DNA of 64,000 bases from LSCE01 sp050485425 (GTDB taxonomy: Bacteria; Pseudomonadota; Gammaproteobacteria; Nitrococcales; Aquisalimonadaceae), in contig JBJHBJ010000014.1 of NCBI GenBank assembly GCA_050485425.1, forward strand, positions 21,251 through 85,250, in the 5' to 3' direction. The position numbers and the translations under genes were made by a program. Numbering within the stretch: position 1 is the first letter of the stretch; every line of letters starts with the position of its first letter. A model generated the notes under the pieces. It made no database searches and was not told the origin of the DNA. It saw nothing but the letters and a program-made list of their open reading frames with translations. Shown here piece by piece: positions 52,236 to 59,777 of the stretch.

Positions 52236-53918
52236 ATGAGCGCAATCGTCATATTGCTGCTGGGTCTGGCAGCAATGGCTCTCGGTTATTTCATCTACTC
52301 CAGGTTCATTGCCGAACGCATCTTCCAGCTCGACCCCAACTATCGTACGCCCGCCCATGAATTCGAGGACGGCATCGACTACGTTCCCACCAACCGTTTC
52401 ATACTCTGGGGGCACCATTTCACCTCCGTTGCCGGCGCCGCTCCCATCGTCGGTCCGGCCATCGCGGTGATCTGGGGCTGGCTGCCCGCTTTTCTCTGGG
52501 TGGTGCTCGGGACCATTTTCTTCGCCGGCGTGCACGATGCCGGTGCCATCTGGGCCAGTGTGCGCAACCGCGCCCGCTCCATCGGCGCAGTGACCGGCGA
52601 CGTCATCGGCCCCCGCGCGCGTAGCCTGTTCATGATCGTCATCTTCCTGGTCCTGCTGATGGTGAACGCCGTGTTCGCGGTGGTTATCTCCAACCTGCTG
52701 ATCGCAAACCCGTCCGCCGTCGTGCCGGTCTGGGGCGCGATCGTCGTGGCATTGATCATCGGCCAGCTCATCTACCGCCGCAAAGCGAATCTGCTGACCG
52801 TCTCCCTGATCGGCGTTGCCGCCCTGTACGGCCTGATCCTGGTCGGCCCGCAGGTGCCGGTGGTTCTGCCGGAAACCTTCCTGGGGCTGCCGCAGAACGC
52901 CCTGTGGATCATCATCCTGTTCACCTATGCAGCCATTGCCTCGCTGCTCCCGGTCTGGGTGTTGCTGCAGCCGCGCGACTACATCAACGGCCTTCAGCTT
53001 TTCATCGGCCTGGGGATCGTCTACGCCGCCATCCTGATCGGCAACCCCACCGTGGTCGCGCCGGCCATCAACCCCGAGGTGCCTGCCGGGACGCCGTCAA
53101 TGCTGCCCCTGCTGTTCGTGACCATCGCCTGCGGCGCCATTTCCGGTTTTCACGGGCTGGTCTCCTCCGGTACCACGTCAAAGCAGATTAACAACGAGCG
53201 GGACGTGCGCTTCGTCGGCTATTTCGGCGCCATCGGTGAAGGCTCTCTGGCGCTGGCCGCCATCCTGGCCACCACGGCCGGCTTCGCAACGCTGGCCGAA
53301 TGGCAGGCCGTCTACCATGCCTTCGGCGAGGGCAGCGTGAACGCGTTCGTACAGGGGGGCGCGGCCATCGTGGCCGACGGCGTCGGGCTGCCGGAAAGCA
53401 TTGCCGTTACCCTGCTGACGGTGATGGCCGTGCTGTTCGCAGGTACCACGATGGATACCGGAATCCGGCTGCAGCGGTACATCATGCAGGAATGGGGAAC
53501 CATCTATAACGTCCCCGCGCTGAAGAGCATTCCGCTTTCCACCCTGGTCGCCGTCGGTACCTGCGTGGCCCTGGCGTTCGGTGCCGGCGGGCTCGACGGC
53601 AGCGGCGGGCTGCTGATCTGGCCCCTGTTCGGAACCACGAACCAGCTTCTGGCCGGGCTCACACTGCTGGTGATCACCGTGATCATCGTACGCATGGCGC
53701 GCCCAATGTGGTTCACGCTGGTACCGCTCGTCTTCCTGCTGACCATGACCACGCTGGCCCTGCTGATACAGCTGGTCAACTTCTACAATGAAGGTCAGTG
53801 GTTCCTGCTGTTCCTCGACGTGGTCATCCTTGTGGCCGCAATCATGGTGCTGCTGGAATGCGTCGGCGTACTGCGCAGGCATCTGCGCGAGAACGCGGCA
53901 GCCAATACCGCCGAGTGA
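52236..53918 (+). CDS. cstA: CstA family carbon starvation/pyruvate transporter
   Basis: 560 residues with about 15 helices. It opens LGLAAMALGYFIYSRFIAER, and the N-terminal NRFILWGHHFTSVAGAAPIV is the CstA signature, including the GxHFxSxAG stretch. FHGLVSSGTTSKQINNERDV and LLIWPLFGTTNQLLAGL follow. Relatives (CstA, BtsT) import pyruvate or peptides. This protein is shorter than E. coli CstA (about 700), like the CstA forms of many marine bacteria. SD AGGAGGGAGG is strong. It is first in a cassette with the CC-ending protein and an ArsA ATPase. Confidence 0.94.
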   Translation: MSAIVILLLGLAAMALGYFIYSRFIAERIFQLDPNYRTPAHEFEDGIDYVPTNRFILWGHHFTSVAGAAPIVGPAIAVIWGWLPAFLWVVLGTIFFAGVHDAGAIWASVRNRARSIGAVTGDVIGPRARSLFMIVIFLVLLMVNAVFAVVISNLLIANPSAVVPVWGAIVVALIIGQLIYRRKANLLTVSLIGVAALYGLILVGPQVPVVLPETFLGLPQNALWIIILFTYAAIASLLPVWVLLQPRDYINGLQLFIGLGIVYAAILIGNPTVVAPAINPEVPAGTPSMLPLLFVTIACGAISGFHGLVSSGTTSKQINNERDVRFVGYFGAIGEGSLALAAILATTAGFATLAEWQAVYHAFGEGSVNAFVQGGAAIVADGVGLPESIAVTLLTVMAVLFAGTTMDTGIRLQRYIMQEWGTIYNVPALKSIPLSTLVAVGTCVALAFGAGGLDGSGGLLIWPLFGTTNQLLAGLTLLVITVIIVRMARPMWFTLVPLVFLLTMTTLALLIQLVNFYNEGQWFLLFLDVVILVAAIMVLLECVGVLRRHLRENAAANTAE

Positions 53919-53927
53919 GGGAAGCTG

Positions 53928-54248
53928 ATGTCAGACGGTGATCATCGTGGCCGGGATGCTCCTCCACAAGACGAGAACCGGCGCGACCAGCTCCGGGCCT
54001 GGCTGGACCAGGCCCGGAGGGTTGCCGAAGAACTCTACTTCGCCCGTTACCGCTCCACCATGGCGCGGGCACGGCGCGATCAGGACGACCTGTTCATGCT
54101 GCTGGTGTTCTCGGAAATGATGGGCGTGCCCAATCCTGCCACGTACTACACTCTGGAATTGCAGCCCCTGCTGCTGGAGCGATTCCACGACTGGCACAAG
54201 CGCATGGGCATGGAGCACTCGCCCCTGGACCATTTCCGCTGCTGCTGA
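53928..54248 (+). CDS. cory-CC-star family protein ending in Cys-Cys
   Basis: 106 residues. Conserved features are RRVAEELYFARYRSTMARAR, MLLVFSEMMGVPNPATYYTL and the C-terminus HFRCC directly before the stop. I recognise it as the small family called cory-CC-star, found beside CstA-type transporters and ArsA-like ATPases. No function is known. The C-terminal Cys pair could bind metal, form a disulfide or be modified. It begins 9 bp after cstA, and its TGA overlaps the arsA-like ATG (TGATG). Confidence 0.85.
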   Translation: MSDGDHRGRDAPPQDENRRDQLRAWLDQARRVAEELYFARYRSTMARARRDQDDLFMLLVFSEMMGVPNPATYYTLELQPLLLERFHDWHKRMGMEHSPLDHFRCC

Positions 54249-55273
54249 TGAAAGCGCTGAACCTGCACGGGCTGGCCGACAGAAAGGTGCTGTTCGTCGG
54301 CGGCAAAGGCGGCGTGGGCAAGACCACGACGGCCGCGGCGCTGGGCATACTGGCTGCGGACCGCGGCCAGCGCTGCATTGTCGTCTCCACCGACCCCGCG
54401 CACTCGCTGGGCGACGCCTTTGACCGCGAGATCGGCGCAACGGTCACGGGGCTGACCGCCGGTCTCTGGGGGCTGGAGATCGACCCCGATGCCCAGGCCG
54501 CCCGGCATCTGGACGCGGTGACCGATCAGATGAAACAGCTGGCTGCCCCGGAGATGCACCGCGAGGTGGAACGACAGATGCAGCTGGCCCGCATGTCTCC
54601 CGGAGCCGTGGAAGCGGCCTTGCTGGAGGAGGTCTCCCGGGTGCTGCTGGAAGGCCTGGATGCTTACGATCTGGTGATCTTCGACACCGCTCCGACCGGG
54701 CATACGCTGCGCTTGCTGGCCCTGCCGGAAGCCATGGCCGCCTGGACTGATGGCCTGCTGGCCCACAACAAGCGCTCCGAAGAGCTCGGCAAAGTGTTGA
54801 AGCACCTCACTCCCGGCGGCAGCAGGGCCGAGGTCCCCACCCCCTTCGACGAGCCGGACCAGGACCCCTTCGAGGGCATGGACCGGCGCACCCGCCGTAT
54901 TGCCGAAACGCTGCTCAAACGTCGACGCCTGTTCCACCGCGCCAGGCGCGTGATAACCGATGCGGAAACCACGGGATTCCTGTTCGTGCTAACACCGGAG
55001 CGCCTGCCGATCCTGGAAACACAACGGGCAATGCATGCACTCGGCCAGTTCGATATCCCGATCTGCGGTGCGGTAATCAACCGCGTACTGCCGGACGATG
55101 CCGACGGCGACTTCCTGCGGCGCCGCCGCGAGCAGGAGGCACACTATCTTGCCCAGATCCCCGAGACGCTGCGTGGACTGGACACGATCAAGGTGTCCAT
55201 GCTGCCGCAGGATATCCAGGGGATGGACTCATTGCGTCTGGTGGCTGCCGAGTTGGCGCACGCAGGGCTCTGA
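54248..55273 (+). CDS. ArsA family ATPase
   Basis: 341 residues. The deviant Walker A GGKGGVGKTT is at 18-27, Switch I VVSTDPAHSLGDAF and Switch II FDTAPTGHTLRLLALPE. A helical insertion with membrane-substrate character lies at about 105-200. The Get3-type CxxC zinc motif is absent, and only two Cys residues are seen (QRCIVVS, DIPICGA), so it is not a clear arsenite pump or a eukaryotic-type targeting factor. No arsenic genes are nearby. It is translationally coupled to the CC-ending protein. Confidence 0.9.
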   Translation: MKALNLHGLADRKVLFVGGKGGVGKTTTAAALGILAADRGQRCIVVSTDPAHSLGDAFDREIGATVTGLTAGLWGLEIDPDAQAARHLDAVTDQMKQLAAPEMHREVERQMQLARMSPGAVEAALLEEVSRVLLEGLDAYDLVIFDTAPTGHTLRLLALPEAMAAWTDGLLAHNKRSEELGKVLKHLTPGGSRAEVPTPFDEPDQDPFEGMDRRTRRIAETLLKRRRLFHRARRVITDAETTGFLFVLTPERLPILETQRAMHALGQFDIPICGAVINRVLPDDADGDFLRRRREQEAHYLAQIPETLRGLDTIKVSMLPQDIQGMDSLRLVAAELAHAGL

Positions 55274-55304
55274 CCCGGGCGTGTCCACGCGCTATCATGC
55301 AGCC

Positions 55305-55583
55305 ATGGATACCCTGCTGCTCGTTATCATCATGGTCATTTCCGTGGCCGCCGCGATCTACGCCCACTGGCGGCTGCCGTTCCACACACCGAATGCAAGA
55401 CAGCTGCGCACCGCCCGCATCGTGCTGGTTTCCACCGGCCTGGCGTTCGGCTGGGTGGCGGCCAGGGTCTACGGCATGGCCACCGATCTGAATGTGGTGC
55501 TGGTGTTCATCGCCGCCGTGGGCCTGATTCACATTCCTGCCGCCGGCGTCCTGTTCCTCAAGGGCTTTCGGCCTGGGGAATAG
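55305..55583 (+). CDS. small membrane protein with three helices, last gene of the cstA cassette
   Basis: 92 residues from ATG 55305. Three hydrophobic segments: about 2-22 (LLLVIIMVISVAAAIYA), 40-58 (IVLVSTGLAFGWVAARVYG) and 63-85 (VVLVFIAAVGLIHIPAAGVL). It starts 32 bp after the ATPase gene and overlaps the convergent thioesterase stop by 26 bp. No family is recognised; its position suggests a membrane partner of the cassette. Confidence 0.65.
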   Translation: MDTLLLVIIMVISVAAAIYAHWRLPFHTPNARQLRTARIVLVSTGLAFGWVAARVYGMATDLNVVLVFIAAVGLIHIPAAGVLFLKGFRPGE

Positions 55584-56028
55584 CCTCATCCTGGCGGGAC
55601 AGCAGGAAATGCCCGCGCGCGGTGGCAATGACCTGCTCGCGCCTGCTCTGCCAGGTTTCCACGGAGACGTTTGCCACCCGCTGCCCCTGCCGGACCACCT
55701 TGCAGACCGCGAAGGCCTCCTCCGGGCGTCCCGGCCGTAGGTAGTCGATGGAGAAATCCACCACCTTGGGCTGCACCGCGCTTTCGAGATTCCACAGCAG
55801 ATGCATGATGGCGGCATGTTCCATGAACGCCCCGATTACGCCGCCGTGCAGGGCCGGCATCACCGGATTGCCGATGTTGCGTTCGCTGAAGGGCAGGCGG
55901 AACAGCAGCTCCCCCTCCTCCTCACTGAAGGCGATTCCGAGGAAACGCGCGTATGGAAACAGGTTCATGGCCGCGGTGTAGTCCTTGTCGCGGCGCGCAG
56001 TGGCAATGGACGTTCTGACACTGGTCAC
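55558..56028 (-). CDS. PaaI/YiiD-type hotdog thioesterase (downstream copy)
   Basis: 156 residues from GTG 56028, which overlaps the upstream stop as GTGA. The hotdog motif is ALHGGVIGAFMEHAAIMHLL, and KVVDFSIDYLRPGRPEEAFA follows. It hydrolyses acyl-CoA thioesters in the family; substrate unknown. The pairing with a second thioesterase through a 4-bp overlap suggests a heteromeric or functionally paired enzyme. It converges on the 3-TM gene with 26 bp of overlap. Confidence 0.88.
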   Translation of the reverse strand: MTSVRTSIATARRDKDYTAAMNLFPYARFLGIAFSEEEGELLFRLPFSERNIGNPVMPALHGGVIGAFMEHAAIMHLLWNLESAVQPKVVDFSIDYLRPGRPEEAFAVCKVVRQGQRVANVSVETWQSRREQVIATARGHFLLSRQDEAIPQAESP

Positions 56029-56486
56029 TCCCTGTCCCTCCCTCTGCTCGCCAAGGGTCTGCCCGTGCGCATGAAACTGCTGACGCTGGTGGCGACAGGC
56101 CGTTCGCGGTCGTCGGCATAGGCCACGCTGCGCACAAAGCAGATGTGACGTGTCACCCGATAACATTCCGCCAGGGCGTGCAACGGCTCACCAGGCGCGG
56201 CAGGCCGCAGGTGGTCGATGCGCAGGTCCAGCGTGGCCACGCCTTCCGGCGGCAGGCTGGTGAAAACCGCGGCGGCACCGCTGGTCTGGTCAATCAGCGT
56301 GGTCAGCAGGCCGCTGTGCAGGTGTCCTGTGCTCGGGTTGCCCACCAGATCGTCCCGGTAGGCGACCCGGCTGATCAGCCAGCCTTCGCCACCGTCCAGC
56401 ACTTCCAGCCCCAACGCCTGGCTATGGGGAATCTTGCTGAAGAACAGACGCGCGGCGGTCTTGTAGTCGAATGCCCGGCTTTCCAT
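56025..56486 (-). CDS. PaaI-type hotdog thioesterase (upstream copy)
   Basis: 153 residues from ATG 56486; a TTG two codons earlier is possible. The hotdog signature is GNPSTGHLHSGLLTTLIDQT (with HSGLLTTLID) and VATLDLRIDHLRPAAPGEPL follows. It starts 2 bp after the DUF2750 stop and ends inside the GTG of the second thioesterase. Active-site Asp or Glu is expected in the LIDQT helix. Confidence 0.88.
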   Translation of the reverse strand: MESRAFDYKTAARLFFSKIPHSQALGLEVLDGGEGWLISRVAYRDDLVGNPSTGHLHSGLLTTLIDQTSGAAAVFTSLPPEGVATLDLRIDHLRPAAPGEPLHALAECYRVTRHICFVRSVAYADDRERPVATSVSSFMRTGRPLASRGRDRE

Positions 56487-56488
56487 CG

Positions 56489-56911
56489 TCAATGGTCCGA
56501 GCGCTGGTCCGGACCCGGCACCAGTTCACCCTCTTCGTCCAGGGCAACGATCATGGCCTCCAGGTCGGCCTGCAGCTCGAGCGGCGGGATTTCCACACCG
56601 TCGAGCGAGGCATCCCAGTTGGTTCCCACCAGATAGCTGTCCTGATGCATGCCTGGCAGCCAGTGCTCCAGCAGTTCATCCAGCGGTACGGCTTCCGGCT
56701 CGTAACCGGCCCACTCCGCATCGGCACAGACGCGGGCCGCTTCCTCCGACGACCACAACGGAAACACCAGCACGTCCTCATCCGTCGTGGATGGCGAAAG
56801 CGCCCAGCCTTCGGCATCCCGCAACCCCCAGACATGACCGGCCGTCACGCCGTCCCGGAGGAACTGCTGAAGGGAGGGGTCCAGATCTGAAAACTCGTTC
56901 GATGAGGCCAT
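56489..56911 (-). CDS. DUF2750 family protein
   Basis: 140 residues from ATG 56911, GGAG nine bases upstream. Family features: VWGLRDAEGWALSPS, DVLVFPLWSSEEAARVCA and EWAGYEPEAVPLDELLEHWLP. The sequence is acidic (many Glu/Asp), typical of an adaptor-like cytosolic protein. No function is known. It leads a tight three-gene group with the two thioesterases and is divergent from the EamA exporter. Confidence 0.8.
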   Translation of the reverse strand: MASSNEFSDLDPSLQQFLRDGVTAGHVWGLRDAEGWALSPSTTDEDVLVFPLWSSEEAARVCADAEWAGYEPEAVPLDELLEHWLPGMHQDSYLVGTNWDASLDGVEIPPLELQADLEAMIVALDEEGELVPGPDQRSDH

Positions 56912-57088
56912 CGGCCAACTCCAGGACATGACGATGAATCCGGCAACAAGTCGGTGCCGGACGATGCACCTCGTGCGCGAGTGCTGTACTGTACCCGCTG
57001 TCCATATTGCTTGCCAATGCCAGTGCAGCGTCCCACAGATTACCCGGATTACCGGGGGCGAGGCCCCGGCGGTTCACGGAGACAGGCC

Positions 57089-58018
57089 ATGATGCAACAG
57101 CGTTCCCGGGAAATGCTTGCCTACACCGGTGTGGTCTGCGCCGCGCTGTTCTGGGCCGGGAATGCCGTGGTTGCCCGGGGTGTCATTGATTCCGTTCCTC
57201 CCATGGCGCTGTCGTTCTGGCGCTGGCTGGTTGCCTTCGTGATCATCGCGCCGTTCGCCGCGCCTTTCCTCCGGCGGTCGTGGCCGGTGGTGCGCCGCCA
57301 CTGGCTCGCGCTGCTGGTGCTCTCCTTCCTCAGCGCCGGCATGTTCAACACCCTGCAGTATCTGGCGGCACACACCACCACGGCGGTGAACATCACGCTG
57401 GTGAACTCCACCATGCCCATCATGATCGGCGTGTTCGCCTTCCTCTGGCTGGGGGAACGCCCCGGCCGCAGGCAGGTGCAGGGAATCGTCATTGCGCTGG
57501 CCGGTATCCTCGTGGTGATCAGCCGCGGTTCACTGGACGTCCTGCTGAACATCGGCTTCGCGGCCGGCGATCTGCTGATGGTGCTGGCCATCGCCTGCTG
57601 GGGGTTCTATTCCGTGTTGTTGAAGCGCCAGGGCATCCCGCTGCATCCGGTCATGCTGATCACGGTGATCATCGCCATGGCGCTGCCGATGACCTTCGTG
57701 CTGTACCTGACGGAGATGGCCCTAGGTTATCATTTCACCTGGCGCCCGGAGGTTCTGCCACCGATCCTGTACGTGGGGATCTTCCCCGCCCTGCTGTCGT
57801 ACCTGGGATGGAACTACGGCGTGACCGTGCTCGGCCCGTCCCGGTCGGCCATGTTCATCTACCTGATGCCGCTGTTCGCTGCCGTACTGGCCACCATTTT
57901 TCTGCAGGAACGGCTTTACGCCTACCACGCCGGAGGCGGACTGCTGATTCTGGTCGGACTTTATCTGGCTACCCGTCCGGCGCCGGGTGGAGCGACAGTG
58001 ACCGAGAACTCAAGGTAG
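57089..58018 (+). CDS. EamA/DMT family transporter
   Basis: 309 residues from ATG 57089 (a second ATG follows at once). Ten helices in two EamA repeats: first AALFWAGNAVVARGVID and TTTAVNITLVNSTMPIMIGV, second IACWGFYSVLLKRQG and LGPSRSAMFIYLMPLFAAVL with LQERLYAYHAGGGLLIL. It probably exports amino acids or metabolites; substrate unknown. In-frame sequence upstream to 56954 lacks hydrophobic or conserved character. Confidence 0.92.
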   Translation: MMQQRSREMLAYTGVVCAALFWAGNAVVARGVIDSVPPMALSFWRWLVAFVIIAPFAAPFLRRSWPVVRRHWLALLVLSFLSAGMFNTLQYLAAHTTTAVNITLVNSTMPIMIGVFAFLWLGERPGRRQVQGIVIALAGILVVISRGSLDVLLNIGFAAGDLLMVLAIACWGFYSVLLKRQGIPLHPVMLITVIIAMALPMTFVLYLTEMALGYHFTWRPEVLPPILYVGIFPALLSYLGWNYGVTVLGPSRSAMFIYLMPLFAAVLATIFLQERLYAYHAGGGLLILVGLYLATRPAPGGATVTENSR

Positions 58019-58155
58019 GTTTCAACCGTCTCTGCAGTATTCCCGGGACAGTTGATACGGCGGCAGGCCCATGGCAACGCACCTTGCATTCCGGCGCATC
58101 AGCACCCATGTTCATCCGGGAAAGCGCGTCGGAGCCACCATCGGGACGAGAACTC

Positions 58156-58449
58156 ATGCGTCAGCCTTATCTGCTTCAAGCCAGCACCGCCAACCCGGTC
58201 ATGCGCATACTGGGCTTTATCGCGGGTGTCGTGATGCTCGCCGCGGCCATGTTCGTGGGCGTGTTCGTATTCCTGGCCGTGCTCGGCCTCGCCGTTATCG
58301 GGGCAGTGCTGTTCAGCGTGCGCGTCTGGTGGCTGCGGCGCCAGTTTCGCAAAGCGGCGGAGCGGCACCGCCCGGGAGGCGGCGCCGGGAACACCGGCGC
58401 ATCCGGCTCGGTCATCGAAGGCAAGGTCACATCCCGCCGGGATGACTGA
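58156..58449 (+). CDS. small membrane protein, two helices
   Basis: 97 residues from ATG 58156. Two adjacent hydrophobic segments (about 17-35 and 37-54: ILGFIAGVVMLAAAMFVGV, FLAVLGLAVIGAVLFSVRV) are followed by a basic cytosolic tail rich in Arg and Gly. The hairpin topology resembles conserved hypothetical membrane proteins of gammaproteobacteria. It lies 137 bp after the EamA gene and converges on the PHP gene. Confidence 0.65.
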   Translation: MRQPYLLQASTANPVMRILGFIAGVVMLAAAMFVGVFVFLAVLGLAVIGAVLFSVRVWWLRRQFRKAAERHRPGGGAGNTGASGSVIEGKVTSRRDD

Positions 58450-58474
58450 GAAACGCTGAGCACCGGCCGGACCG

Positions 58475-59326
58475 TTACGGCCGAAGCGCGGTGGGCCAGT
58501 CATCCCAGACCGGTTTCACCGTCTCCGGCATGGCCCGCAACCGGCCAAGCTCCACCCAGGGATTCTCAGGGCCGTGAAAGTCCGATCCCATCGACCCCTT
58601 CAGACCGAAGCGCAGTGCGTAACCGGTGGCCTGCTGGGTGCGCTGGACTTCGGCATGGCCGCAGATGACCTCGATGGCCTCTCCGCCGGCTTCCGTGAAC
58701 GCGGTGAGGATGCGCCGCATCCAGGCACCGGTATAGCCGTATGCGGTAGGGTGGGCCAGCACCGGGATGCCGCCGGCGCCGCGAATCAGGCGAACAGCAG
58801 TCTCCATCTGCATCCAGTCCACCCGCGCCCAGCCGGGCCGGCCTCGCCGCAGATAGCGGTCAAATGCCTGCTGGAATCCGCTCACTGCCCCGCTTTCCAG
58901 CAGAAAGCGGGCAAAGTGGCTGCGAGTCGGCATGCTCTCCCCTGCCTGCTCCACCACGGTCATGGCTCCGGCGACGCCGGCACGCTCCAGTCGCTCGGCA
59001 ATGGTTCTGGCGCGTTTGCGCCGCTGATCCTGGTTCCAGGCGAGACCATCCAGCAGCGGCCGGTCGGCGGGCGCCACCCGCAGTCCGACGATATGCAGAT
59101 CGCGGCCCTGCCATTGGCTGGAGATCTCGACGGCGGGTACCAGGTGCAGCCCCCGGCGGTCGGCTTCCCCGTCCGCCTCCGTCAGCCCCGCCACCGTGTC
59201 GTGATCGGTCAGCGCCAGCACTCTCACGCCCTGTTCCGCCGCACGCCGCACCAGTTCCGCCGGCGTCAGTGTCCCGTCCGAGACAGAGGAATGCGCATGG
59301 AGGTCAATTGGGGAGAAAGTCACCAT
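58475..59326 (-). CDS. PHP domain phosphatase, RNase AM/YciV (TrpH)-like
   Basis: 283 residues. PHP metal motifs: IDLHAHSSVSDGTL, ALTDHDTVAG, VPAVEISS, TRSHFARFLL, IPVLAHP and GSMGSDFHGPENPW. E. coli YciV (Rnm) is a 3',5'-nucleotide phosphatase and 5'-3' RNase. The length and motif order match. ATG 59326; the repeat element begins 9 bp upstream of it. The arrangement suggests the repeat shaped its promoter region. Confidence 0.9.
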   Translation of the reverse strand: MVTFSPIDLHAHSSVSDGTLTPAELVRRAAEQGVRVLALTDHDTVAGLTEADGEADRRGLHLVPAVEISSQWQGRDLHIVGLRVAPADRPLLDGLAWNQDQRRKRARTIAERLERAGVAGAMTVVEQAGESMPTRSHFARFLLESGAVSGFQQAFDRYLRRGRPGWARVDWMQMETAVRLIRGAGGIPVLAHPTAYGYTGAWMRRILTAFTEAGGEAIEVICGHAEVQRTQQATGYALRFGLKGSMGSDFHGPENPWVELGRLRAMPETVKPVWDDWPTALRP

Positions 59327-59335
59327 GGCGTCGTT

Positions 59336-59611
59336 TTAAGGAAACACTGATCAATTCTCACGTTCGCGCTCGAGACCGATTTTCGTTCGTGGCCAGGAGC
59401 AAGGCGCCGCAGGTAGTCATTCTACCTGTGGTGGCTTGCGACGCCACCACGGGCGAAAATCGGCCGAGCCCCAGGGGGTTACAGTTGGATTTTTCGCGCT
59501 GCGTTGTTGCGGCGCTTGGCCGTGGAACCACCACGGCACTGCGCACCGCGCCTAGCATCGCGAAAAATCCAACTGTAACGCGAGCGCGGGAATTAATCAG
59601 TGTTTCCTTAA
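59336..59611. repeat. MITE-like palindromic repeat, full copy
   Basis: About 276 bp bounded by imperfect inverted ends: TTAAGGAAACACTGAT on the left and its complement on the right (22 of 24 bases match over the outer 24). The left half holds a nested hairpin (59400-59438, 13 of 16 paired) inside a second pair CCGATTTTCG / CGAAAATCGG. The right half has perfect 21-base arms at 59478-59498 and 59559-59579. No transposase is encoded. It starts 9 bp upstream of the PHP start. Confidence 0.85.
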
Positions 59612-59777
59612 CAGCATTACCCGATCACGGCAAACGCCGACGCCGAACCTCAGCTATGGTAGTTTCAGATCGTGGCCCCCCTGTCGGGGGCCGGAATGCC
59701 GGGGTCTGCCGGAACCGGCTGCGGCAGGTCGCCGCCGTTCCCGCTTCCCCCATCAAGAACAACCACGCTGGCAGGGC
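59612..59777. other. gap between the repeat and the Mla operon
   Basis: This 166-bp gap has no gene. It contains a hairpin GGCCCCC (59674-59680) with GGGGGCC (59686-59692) and a weak -10-like TATGGT at 59655-59660. The promoter of the STAS-permease gene is presumably here but cannot be placed. Confidence 0.4.

Noticed and set aside
59358..59558. 66-codon minus-strand frame inside the repeat element
   Set aside because: It lies wholly within the palindromic repeat and probably exists only because the repeat is GC-rich and open.
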